From the NCBI GenBank assembly GCA_900549545.1, contig URPA01000020.1:1-26720 (forward strand): a DNA stretch of 26,720 bases, read 5' to 3'. Position numbers and translations under genes: made by a program. Source of the DNA: an uncultured Eubacteriales bacterium (GTDB lineage: Bacteria; Bacillota; Clostridia; Oscillospirales; Oscillospiraceae). The notes under the pieces were generated by a model. It was not told where the DNA came from. It did not search any database and saw nothing but the letters and a program-made list of their open reading frames with translations. Of this stretch, positions 7,633 through 13,130 are shown one piece after another; the first letter of the stretch is position 1, and each line of letters starts with the position of its first letter.

Positions 7633-8376
7633 TCAGTTTTCGGAGAAATACTTTGCGAGCATCTCCTCAATGGTCAGGATGACCTTGCCAAAGAAGGGGT
7701 TTGGCAGAGCGGAGATAAGCGTCTGCTCCGCGCCGTCGACAACAAAGGTCAGATCTGACAGCCCCGCCAGGGTGGATCTGCCCATTTTCGTGAATGAGAC
7801 TATTCTGAAATCATTCTCCTTGGCTCTGCGAATATCGCGCAGGACAGCCTCCGTCTCCCCCGTCTGGGAGACGGCGATAATCATTGACGGTTCAATGTTG
7901 TTTTGAAGCTCGTCCACGCAGTCGTCCTGAAAGACCATGTAATCATAAAAATGCACATGGTCAAACACCATGAAGCCGCAGGTGGACAAACGCTGAGCTA
8001 TGTAATCAGCGGAGATGTTTGAAAAGCCTGAGCCGATAACGAACATCTTTTTGTCCCTGAACTGCCTTAGATAGTCCAGAAAACACTCCACCCGCTCCTC
8101 GCTGTAATTGTCCAGCAGCGTCTCCAGCCCGTATGGCCCGGCAGACAGCTCCGCCTTTTTGCTCTGCGCAATGTTGTACACCATATCGGTGTACCCGTTG
8201 AAGCCCAGCTTCTTGCCCATCTTAACCAGGAAGGCAGGCGAGACATAGTTCTCCTGGGCTATCTGCGCAACATTGATCTTCTTCTCGCCGTTTTCGATGT
8301 GCCTGATAATGCTCGTGACGACGCCTGTTTCAACCTCATTAAGCTGGTTGGTCAGAAAAAAATAATTATTGCCCAT
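7633..8376 (-). CDS. MurR/RpiR family transcriptional regulator with SIS domain
   Basis: The 247-residue protein has an N-terminal helix-turn-helix of the RpiR type (about 15-75, including INVAQIAQENYVSPAFLVKM). A C-terminal SIS sugar-phosphate-binding domain follows (about 105-235, with MFVIGSGFSNISADYIAQ and AVSQTGETEAVLRDIRRAK). Such regulators sense phosphosugars and usually control adjacent sugar-use genes, but no sugar operon is next to it here, so its target is unknown. The RBS GGGAG lies about 11 bases before the ATG. Its upstream region is the degenerate GTGTC repeat, with repeated GACA boxes in the sense direction, which might be a regulatory array. Confidence 0.88.
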   Translation of the reverse strand: MGNNYFFLTNQLNEVETGVVTSIIRHIENGEKKINVAQIAQENYVSPAFLVKMGKKLGFNGYTDMVYNIAQSKKAELSAGPYGLETLLDNYSEERVECFLDYLRQFRDKKMFVIGSGFSNISADYIAQRLSTCGFMVFDHVHFYDYMVFQDDCVDELQNNIEPSMIIAVSQTGETEAVLRDIRRAKENDFRIVSFTKMGRSTLAGLSDLTFVVDGAEQTLISALPNPFFGKVILTIEEMLAKYFSEN

Positions 8377-8430
8377 TTTGTCAGATTCTCCCTTGTCCGG
8401 TTCATATCATTCCTCAGTTAAAAATTTGTG

Positions 8431-8541
8431 TGTCAGTTTGCGCCGAATTACGGCAGTGTCAGTTTTGTGTGTCAGTGTGTGTCAGGTTTTGTGTTGGTGT
8501 CAGTGTGTCAATTTTGTGTGTCGGTGCCCGTTTTTGTGTCA
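8431..8541. repeat. Degenerate GTGTC/GACAC short tandem repeat
   Basis: Eight TGTC motifs, seven of them TGTCA, occur in about 110 bases, at about 8431, 8457, 8470, 8480, 8499, 8506, 8519 and 8537, separated by TTTTGTG-type filler. The tract is strongly G/T on the plus strand and rich in alternating GT. It spans the gap between the RpiR gene and the small membrane-protein gene and overlaps the last codons of the latter. Confidence 0.75.
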
Positions 8542-8819
8542 GTGTTGGGCTTTGCCAGTTTGAATGTGAAAACAATCGTCAGAATCGAGAGCGAGACGGC
8601 TGTGCCAACAATTGCGGTGTAGAAGCTGATGCTCTGGCTGTTTTTCAGCAGCAGGCACGCCCCGAGCGCCAGAACGTCCACAAGCAGGCGGATAATGTTG
8701 CCGGCCATCATCATGGCCGTGTTCTGCTTTTTCAAAAAGTGCTTCATCACTGCGGCGTTCACCATTGCCGCGGCCGCGCCCCATACGAGCCCCAGAAGCA
8801 CGCCCAGAAAATAATTCAC
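8508..8819 (-). CDS. Small four-helix membrane protein, ATP synthase subunit I-like
   Basis: The start is GTG 8819 with GGAG seven bases upstream. The 103-residue product has about four hydrophobic helices (roughly 3-25, 37-57, 66-88, with a short amphipathic part between). The NIIRLLVDVLALG and YTAIVGTAVSLSILTIVFTFKLA segments resemble the small AtpI family, but no atp genes are nearby, so I treat this as a weak match. The last dozen residues (NTDTKTGTDTQN) are the translation of the GACAC repeat, which suggests the repeat overran or replaced the original 3' end. The promoter is TTTGCA (8887-8882), 17 bases, TAGAAT (8864-8859). Confidence 0.6.
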   Translation of the reverse strand: MNYFLGVLLGLVWGAAAAMVNAAVMKHFLKKQNTAMMMAGNIIRLLVDVLALGACLLLKNSQSISFYTAIVGTAVSLSILTIVFTFKLAKPNTDTKTGTDTQN

Positions 8820-8858
8820 GCGGAGTCTCCTTTTTTTCTTTATCTTTATTTTGCGTTC

Positions 8859-8887
8859 ATTCTATCACATTTTATCTGAAATGCAAA
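8859..8887 (-). promoter_or_regulatory. Promoter of the small membrane-protein gene
   Basis: On the minus strand TTTGCA, a 17-base spacer and TAGAAT lie about 40 bases before the GTG start at 8819. Confidence 0.5.
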
Positions 8888-9138
8888 TAATAAAACTCGC
8901 TTTTCTGAATAAAAATGTTCAAGTTTACAAAAATTTCCTATTTTTTACGCGCCGCGGAATATTTTTCGCGAATTTTCCCGGCCCGCCGAGCTTTTCGGGG
9001 CACATGCGCAGCTCTTATAAGGGCGAGAACTGACTGTTTTTGAGAAATTCAACTGCTGGCAAAACAGTAAAAAAGTTCTAAATTTTTTAATGTGTATTTC
9101 ACCGTCCGCGGCAGATAATATCTGCGAGGTGATAAAAA
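8888..9138. other. AT-rich divergent spacer ahead of the coat genes
   Basis: Noncoding, with homopolymer A/T runs. The only clear structure is the palindrome GCAGATA-A-TATCTGC at 9111-9125, directly before the AGGTG ribosome site of the first coat gene. I could not assign a sporulation sigma-factor promoter with confidence. Confidence 0.5.
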
Positions 9139-9312
9139 ATGAGTCCTAAAGAACTGCTCTATATTGAAGATGCTCTCGGCCATACCCAGTATCTGATGAC
9201 CCAGTGCCGCAGCGCGGCAAACCAGCTGACTGACCCGGTTCTGCGCCAGCAGGCACAGCAGCTTGTAAACACGAACCAGAATCTCTTCACGAAGTTTTTC
9301 AATCTTGTATAA
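9139..9312 (+). CDS. Small CotF-like spore coat-associated protein (57 aa)
   Basis: This short frame runs from ATG 9139 (RBS GAGGTG at 9126-9131) to TAA 9310-9312. The product begins MSPKELLYIEDALGHTQYL and continues with a helical Gln-rich segment. Its Asp-Ala-Leu-x-His-x-Gln-Tyr/Phe pattern and size match small proteins found beside CotF-family coat genes in Clostridia. The next gene starts 12 bases downstream with its own AAGGAGG, so the pair forms a small operon. The role is inferred as a component or adaptor of the spore coat. No cysteine-rich or membrane segments. Confidence 0.8.
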   Translation: MSPKELLYIEDALGHTQYLMTQCRSAANQLTDPVLRQQAQQLVNTNQNLFTKFFNLV

Positions 9313-9324
9313 GGAGGCAGCACA

Positions 9325-9573
9325 ATGAGCGATAAAGATATCATGGAGGGCATACTGCTCACCACCAAGGGCGTCTGCGACCTGTATATGCACGGCTCCA
9401 TCGAGTCGGCCACGCCGAATGTGCATCAGGCCTTCAACGCGGCGCTCAACGACGCGCTGTGCATGCAGAACGACATCTATAACCAGATGTCCTCTCACGG
9501 CTGGTACACCAGCGAGCAGGCACAGCCTCAGAAGCTCCAGCAGGTGCGGCAGAAGTTCGCCGCGCAGGGATAA
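9325..9573 (+). CDS. CotF-family spore coat protein (82 aa)
   Basis: The 82-residue helical protein contains KDIMEGILLTTKGVCDLYMHG, an ESATPNVHQAFNAALNDAL segment and a C-terminal MSSHGWY element. Together these are the usual signature of CotF-like coat proteins. It has strong RBS AAGGAGG at 9311-9317, overlapping the end of the preceding coat gene's stop. The pair ends at a strong hairpin (9577-9609). Expression in the mother cell during sporulation is expected from the family. This is direct support for a spore-forming host. Confidence 0.88.
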   Translation: MSDKDIMEGILLTTKGVCDLYMHGSIESATPNVHQAFNAALNDALCMQNDIYNQMSSHGWYTSEQAQPQKLQQVRQKFAAQG

Positions 9574-9576
9574 ACA

Positions 9577-9609
9577 GCAAAAGTGCGCCCAAAAGGGGCG
9601 CACTTTTGC
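9577..9609 (+). terminator. Hairpin terminating the coat operon
   Basis: A 14-bp stem, 9577-9590 with 9596-9609 (GCAAAAGTGCGCCC and complement), begins four bases after the coat stop codon. The T residues are mostly inside the stem, so termination strength is uncertain. Confidence 0.7.
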
Positions 9610-9797
9610 TTGATTAAAAGCTCTATCAGAGCTTTTAATCAAAAAAGAATTTCGCTACGACCCGTGCATTTTGCACCGTTAGTGCAAAAATACACTCTCT
9701 TCGCGCAAAGTGTTTTTCCCGATGTACTTGCCACCGGGAAAAACAAATTTCAACTTTATTCGCCGCCTGCGGGCGGCGAACTCTGCGAGGCTTTTAT
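9610..9797. repeat. Structured multi-hairpin repeat, copy B (intact)
   Basis: This copy starts with a 15-bp hairpin (9610-9624/9628-9642) followed by AAAAAAG. It then holds a stem ATTTTGCAC/GTGCAAAA, a CACT/AGTG stem, a stem GTTTTTCCCG/CGGGAAAAAC and a stem TTCGCCGCC/GGCGGCGAA, and ends CTCTGCGAGGCTTTT. It aligns with copy A (6302-6416 plus 7532-7576). Differences in two of the stems are compensatory. It lies between the coat terminator and the cls stop codon. Confidence 0.75.
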
Positions 9798-9807
9798 AAC
9801 CCGCCAT

Positions 9808-11382
9808 TCACAGCAGCGGAGCTATAAGCTTCATGATAAAGCCGCTTATTTTGACCGAGAGCTTTTCCTTTTTTATGCTCTCCGGCGTGACTTCGCGGCA
9901 CTTGGCCTGCGTTGCGAGGAAATCCTCCTCAATGTCCTTGATGCAGGGCTTGCCGTACATATACGCGGCACACTCAAAATGGTGGTACAGGCTGCGGTAG
10001 TCAAGATTTATCGTGCCGACCACGGCCTCCTTATTGTCGCAGGCAAAAACCTTGGCGTGGACAAAGCCGGGAGTGTACTCATAAATTTTCACGCCGGAGG
10101 CAAGCAGCCGCGCATAGTGCGTCTTTGCCAGCGCGTAGGGCAGCTTTTTGTCCGGTATGCCGGGCAGGATCAGGCGCACATCGACACCGCGCTCCGCCGC
10201 GAAGCAAAGCGCCGTCTGCATCTCGCCGTCAAGAATCAGATACGGCGTCATTATATGCACATAATGCTCGGCGCGGTTGAGAATGTCCATATACACAAGC
10301 TCGCCCACCCGCTCATCGTCCAGCGGGCAGTCCCCATAGGGGATGACGAAGCCCGGCTCGTCATATTTCGGCGCAGGCGAGCTGTCGAGAAAGCCGCAGA
10401 AGTTGAGGTTCTTTTCGTCCACATTCCACATCTGCAAAAACATCAGCGCGAAGCTCCGCGCGGCCTCGCCCTGGAGCATAACGGCGGTGTCCTTCCAATG
10501 GCCGAAGCGGCTGGCCTTGTTTATATATTCGTCGGCAAGGTTCACGCCGCCGGTGAAGGCCGTGTGCCCGTCAATGACAAGAATCTTTCTGTGGTCGCGG
10601 TAGTTATAATGGGTGGACATGAACGGCGTCAGCGGGGAGAAGGTCTTGCACTTTATGCCCAGCTCCCGGATGCGCTTTACATAGTTGTGCGGAACCTTGG
10701 TTATCTCGCATGTGCCGTCATACATCAGGCGCACATCAACGCCCTGCTGCACCTTGCGCGTGAGTATCTCGAGAACATTGCCCCACATCTCCCCTTCATC
10801 AATGATGAAGTATTCAAGATAGATATAGTTCTCGGCCTTTTCAAGCTCCTTGAGCATCTGGCGGTATTTATCCTCGCCCAGGGGGAAGAAGGTCACCTTC
10901 GTGTCGGCAAAGACCGGGTGGCAGCCGGTGCGCATGAGATAGCGGTAGAGCCCCACGGCGTGGTGGGCCTCATCCTCAAAGCGCTCCATGGTGTGCGTGT
11001 CCTGCTTGAGGACGTTTTTGGATTTCTCCGTCACGCTGATGTATCTGTCCCTGAGTATCCTGTGCCCGATGTCGCTGCGGGTAAAGAGCAGCAAAAGCGC
11101 GCCAAAGACAGGCATGATCATAATAATGACCAGCCATGTGAGCTTTGAGCTTGGGTCGGCCTTGGAGTTGAAGAGATACAGCACCATCCCCGCGCAAAAA
11201 ACCAATGTGAAAAAGTAATAATGGGGCAGATAGCTTATAAAGACAGTCTGCAAAAGGAATATTGCCACGATCTGAATCAGCAGGAAGAGAATAATAAGCC
11301 CGGTGCGGCTGAATAAAATGCGCAGCAGCCCCTTTTTACCCTTTTTCAGCAGCCTTAACCCCTCATGTTTTTCCATATCCAT
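9808..11382 (-). CDS. cls: Cardiolipin synthase
   Basis: ATG 11382 is chosen (524 residues) because GCGAGGGCG lies 9 bases upstream; a TTG at 11415 in frame would add 11 residues and overlap the palindrome. N-terminal membrane segments (about 25-52, 57-72, 80-101) are followed by two phospholipase D domains with HKD motifs: HRKILVID (H264, K266, D271) and HAKVFACD (H442, K444, D449), each followed by the expected Gly-rich turn (TGGVNLADEY, VGTINLDYRS). The enzyme joins two phosphatidylglycerol molecules to cardiolipin plus glycerol at the cytoplasmic membrane. It is transcribed alone, divergently from the hydrolase gene. Length and motifs are typical of bacterial Cls. Confidence 0.95.
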   Translation of the reverse strand: MDMEKHEGLRLLKKGKKGLLRILFSRTGLIILFLLIQIVAIFLLQTVFISYLPHYYFFTLVFCAGMVLYLFNSKADPSSKLTWLVIIMIMPVFGALLLLFTRSDIGHRILRDRYISVTEKSKNVLKQDTHTMERFEDEAHHAVGLYRYLMRTGCHPVFADTKVTFFPLGEDKYRQMLKELEKAENYIYLEYFIIDEGEMWGNVLEILTRKVQQGVDVRLMYDGTCEITKVPHNYVKRIRELGIKCKTFSPLTPFMSTHYNYRDHRKILVIDGHTAFTGGVNLADEYINKASRFGHWKDTAVMLQGEAARSFALMFLQMWNVDEKNLNFCGFLDSSPAPKYDEPGFVIPYGDCPLDDERVGELVYMDILNRAEHYVHIMTPYLILDGEMQTALCFAAERGVDVRLILPGIPDKKLPYALAKTHYARLLASGVKIYEYTPGFVHAKVFACDNKEAVVGTINLDYRSLYHHFECAAYMYGKPCIKDIEEDFLATQAKCREVTPESIKKEKLSVKISGFIMKLIAPLL

Positions 11383-11398
11383 GTTTTTCGCCCTCGCA

Positions 11399-11417
11399 GC
11401 TTGACGGTCCGTCAAGC
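11399..11417. promoter_or_regulatory. Perfect 19-base palindrome, candidate operator
   Basis: GCTTGACGGTCCGTCAAGC has 9-base arms around a central T. It lies 17 bases upstream of the cls ATG, in the 120-base divergent gap between cls and the hydrolase. Size and symmetry fit a dimeric repressor site. It may also overlap the cls transcription start. Confidence 0.5.
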
Positions 11418-11502
11418 GTCGTGATACAATAACTAAAATATTTTTCTTATTAGGATATTATACATTTTTTATTATCTCTCGTCAAGGAAGGAAGTTCAGG
11501 CA

Positions 11503-12435
11503 ATGCTTTTCATCATCGCGGGGATCCTGCTTGCCGTGATCCTCGTCGTGTCCTATATCGCCTTTCGCATAGGGCTTTATTATCCCCTCCCCCACCCGGA
11601 CGAGCCGCATCAGATTCCAAAGAGCCGCCAGCACATGGCGTACAAAAACCGCATTCTCTCCATGGTTCGGGAGATGGAGGCGCTGCCATGCGAAGAGGTT
11701 TACATAACCTCGCACGATGGTCTGCGGCTCTTCGGGCGGTATTACCATGTGAAGGACGGCGCCCCGGTGGAGATTCAGTTTCACGGCTATAAGGGCAACG
11801 CCTTTCAGGATCTCTGTGCCCTCAACCGCGTGGCCCGCAGCGCCGGGCGCAACACCATTGTCGTTGACCAGCGCTCCCACGGCAGGAGCGACGGGCAGGT
11901 CATTGCCATGGGCACAAAGGAACGCTTTGACTGCCAGCGCTGGGCAAAATACGCCGAGGCGCGCTTCGGCCCGGACACGCCGATTATCCTCAGCGGCGCG
12001 TCAATGGGCGGCGGCACGGTGCTCATGGCCTCCGATTTGGAGCTGCCCGAAAGCGTCCGGTGCATAGTGGCGGACTGCCCGTTTTCAAGCCCGCTGGATA
12101 TCATGCGCAAGATGACCCATGACAAGCCCGCCAAGAAGCTCATATACCCCTTCGCCCTTATCGGCGCGGTGGTCTATGGCCATGTGAACATGCGCAGCTC
12201 ATCCCCGGTGCTGTCGGTCGGGAAGGCGAAGGTGCCGATTCTGCTCATCCACGGTCAGGCGGACAGGTTCGTCCCGCCCCGCATGAGCGCCGCGGTAGAA
12301 GCGGCCTGCACCGGCTACGTCCGCCGGGAGCTTTTCCCAAAGGCCGGGCACAATCTCAGCGCCTTTTCCGACTATCCCCGCTATGAGAAGCTCGTAAACG
12401 AGTTTGTAGATGACGCTCTCAATGGGAGAATATGA
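11503..12435 (+). CDS. Membrane-anchored alpha/beta hydrolase
   Basis: The 310-residue product has one N-terminal hydrophobic anchor (about 2-24) and an alpha/beta hydrolase domain. The oxyanion region is QFHGYKGNA (92-100). The nucleophile elbow is GASMGG (S167), and the likely triad is completed by D254 (HGQADRFVP) and H283 (AGHN). This matches the serine hydrolases annotated as alpha/beta hydrolases of the YqkD type in Firmicutes; an esterase or lipase-like activity is likely, substrate unknown. RBS AAGGAAGGAAG lies about ten bases upstream. Divergence from cls suggests, weakly, a shared membrane-lipid context. Confidence 0.85.
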   Translation: MLFIIAGILLAVILVVSYIAFRIGLYYPLPHPDEPHQIPKSRQHMAYKNRILSMVREMEALPCEEVYITSHDGLRLFGRYYHVKDGAPVEIQFHGYKGNAFQDLCALNRVARSAGRNTIVVDQRSHGRSDGQVIAMGTKERFDCQRWAKYAEARFGPDTPIILSGASMGGGTVLMASDLELPESVRCIVADCPFSSPLDIMRKMTHDKPAKKLIYPFALIGAVVYGHVNMRSSSPVLSVGKAKVPILLIHGQADRFVPPRMSAAVEAACTGYVRRELFPKAGHNLSAFSDYPRYEKLVNEFVDDALNGRI

Positions 12436-12438
12436 GCA

Positions 12439-12468
12439 ACACATCCCCGCCGTTTGGCGGGGATGTGT
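12439..12468 (+). terminator. Terminator of the hydrolase gene; palindrome copy 1 flanking the toxin-like module
   Basis: A 13-bp stem (12439-12451/12456-12468) with loop GTTT is followed by T residues. Its CACATCCCCGCC arm is identical to the hairpin at 12774-12801. Confidence 0.8.
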
Positions 12469-12482
12469 TTGAAATTATACTG

Positions 12483-12511
12483 TTTACATCCTGTCGAATG
12501 GATGTTATATT
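12483..12511 (+). promoter_or_regulatory. Promoter of the 27-codon peptide gene
   Basis: TTTACA (12483-12488), a 17-base spacer and TATATT (12506-12511) are seen. The predicted start, near 12518, falls at the left arm of the module's inverted repeat. Confidence 0.65.
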
Positions 12512-12566
12512 ATATTTAAGCAAGGGGCGAGGCGGTCAGCTACACCACCCGAGAGGGGGTGAGCGA

Positions 12567-12650
12567 ATGCCGATAACACTAACGATACATATCTTTGGAT
12601 ATACAGTAACGATTAGGGTTAAAAAGCAGAACCGCCACTCTGCCAAGTGA
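12567..12650 (+). CDS. 27-aa basic/hydrophobic peptide, candidate type I toxin
   Basis: This short gene runs from ATG 12567 (RBS GAGGGGGTGAGCG immediately upstream) to TGA 12648-12650. The peptide has a hydrophobic beta-branched core, PITLTIHIFGYTVTIRV, followed by a basic polar tail KKQNRHSAK. I do not recognise a characterised family. A membrane-active type I toxin is suggested by its size and amphipathic layout, its own promoter, a long-range 5'-3' inverted repeat in the mRNA, and a convergent antisense RNA overlapping its last ten codons. A longer in-frame reading from 12432 would cross the hydrolase terminator and is rejected. A small regulatory peptide of other function remains possible. 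Confidence 0.65.
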   Translation: MPITLTIHIFGYTVTIRVKKQNRHSAK

Positions 12651-12719
12651 CGGAACTGCTTAAGTAATATACTTATGCTATAATCCTTGTAGGGCTGACC
12701 GCTGGTCATCGCCCCTTGC
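12621..12719 (-). ncRNA. Candidate antisense RNA (type I antitoxin)
   Basis: On the minus strand a strong promoter, TTGACT-18-TATAAT (12755-12726), would start a transcript near 12719. It begins inside the inverted repeat and runs through a small hairpin (TGACC-AGC-GGTCA). It ends at an intrinsic terminator: the stem between 12660 and 12625 followed by TTTTT at 12625-12621. The RNA of about 100 nt is complementary to the last ten codons and the 3' untranslated region of the peptide mRNA. Size, promoter strength and position are those of type I antitoxins. No transcript evidence is available here. Confidence 0.6.
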
Positions 12720-12725
12720 GATTTC

Positions 12726-12755
12726 ATTATAGCACTGAAATACTTTCTAAGTCAA
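12726..12755 (-). promoter_or_regulatory. Near-consensus promoter of the antisense RNA
   Basis: On the minus strand TTGACT (12755-12750), an 18-base spacer and a perfect TATAAT (12731-12726) are present. There is no protein gene downstream in this direction for hundreds of bases, so it most likely drives a noncoding RNA. Confidence 0.75.
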
Positions 12756-12773
12756 GAGAATATCTATTATAAG

Positions 12774-12801
12774 CACATCCCCGCCATCTGGCGGGGATGT
12801 G
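12774..12801. terminator. Palindrome copy 2 flanking the toxin-like module
   Basis: The 12-bp stem CACATCCCCGCC/GGCGGGGATGTG (12774-12785/12790-12801) has loop ATCT. The stem is identical to copy 1 and only the loop differs. It has no T tract on the plus strand, so its terminator activity is uncertain. Confidence 0.55.
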
Positions 12802-13080
12802 AGACTGTCAAAAAACCTATGCAAAAAGTGAAGATAAAGGAACAGCGGGGGTGCTCGAGGGGTAGCGAAGCGGCGGCGCGGTAGTGAATGATATGCCGGT
12901 GGCATATCAGAGCCGCGCCGTGACCGAGCCTCAGCGAGACAGGCCCACCTCGTGTACAATAACCCGCCGCAGAAAAGACCGTATTTACGGGCTTTTCGGG
13001 CGAAGCAGCGTTTTGAACTAATTCAAAACGCTCGGCGGTTGAAGCGGTCAAAAAAGTCCCCGCAGGACTTTTTTGACAAG
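12802..13080. repeat. Noncoding multi-hairpin region
   Basis: No credible gene. Successive stems are: 12875-12881/12913-12919 enclosing 12889-12897/12901-12909; 12972-12977/12992-12997 with an inner CCGT/ACGG; 13008-13017/13022-13031 (GCGTTTTGAA); and 13047-13059/13065-13077 (GTCAAAAAAGTCC). The chained-hairpin layout resembles the repeats at 6.3 and 9.6 kb, though the sequences differ. The last stem may serve as a second terminator for the leftward hydrogenase operon. Confidence 0.6.
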
Positions 13081-13083
13081 CTG

Positions 13084-13113
13084 ACCGGGAATGGAGAGAA
13101 CTCCATTCCCGGT
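13084..13113 (-). terminator. Terminator-like hairpin after the hydrogenase operon
   Basis: A 13-bp stem (13084-13096/13101-13113, ACCGGGAATGGAG and complement) with a 4-base loop lies 17 bases past the ferredoxin-subunit stop. It is followed on the minus strand by the 13047-13077 hairpin, whose 3' arm holds a T6 run. Confidence 0.7.
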
Positions 13114-13130
13114 TATCTGTATTTGCTTGA

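Larger units (their letters stand above)
12520..12719. repeat. Terminal inverted repeats bounding the toxin-like module
   Basis: GCAAGGGGCGA at 12520-12530 is the exact complement of TCGCCCCTTGC at 12709-12719. Inside these, GGTCAGC (12534-12540) matches GCTGACC (12694-12700). In the mRNA this would pair the 5' end with the 3' region. Because both arms sit at transcription starts, the mRNA and the antisense RNA would begin with nearly the same sequence. Confidence 0.7.

Noticed and set aside
8431..8541. CRISPR-like array
   Set aside because: Repeats are only 4-10 bases, degenerate and irregularly spaced, with no spacers of constant length.
8430..8879. Plus-strand frames over the GTGTC tract
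   Set aside because: Cys/Val/Ser-rich translations (such as VSVCQ) are products of the simple repeat, and they are antisense to the small membrane-protein gene.
9583..11148. 521-residue open frame on the plus strand
   Set aside because: It is antisense to cls, which has clear HKD motifs and an RBS. The frame has no family features and starts inside the coat terminator and the structured repeat.
12747..13051. Minus-strand frames of 70 and 94 residues
   Set aside because: They run through palindromes and chained hairpins and lack ribosome sites; the region behaves as noncoding repeat.
13084..13113. Riboswitch at the 3' end of the hydrogenase operon
   Set aside because: It is a simple perfect hairpin after the last stop codon; a terminator is sufficient explanation.
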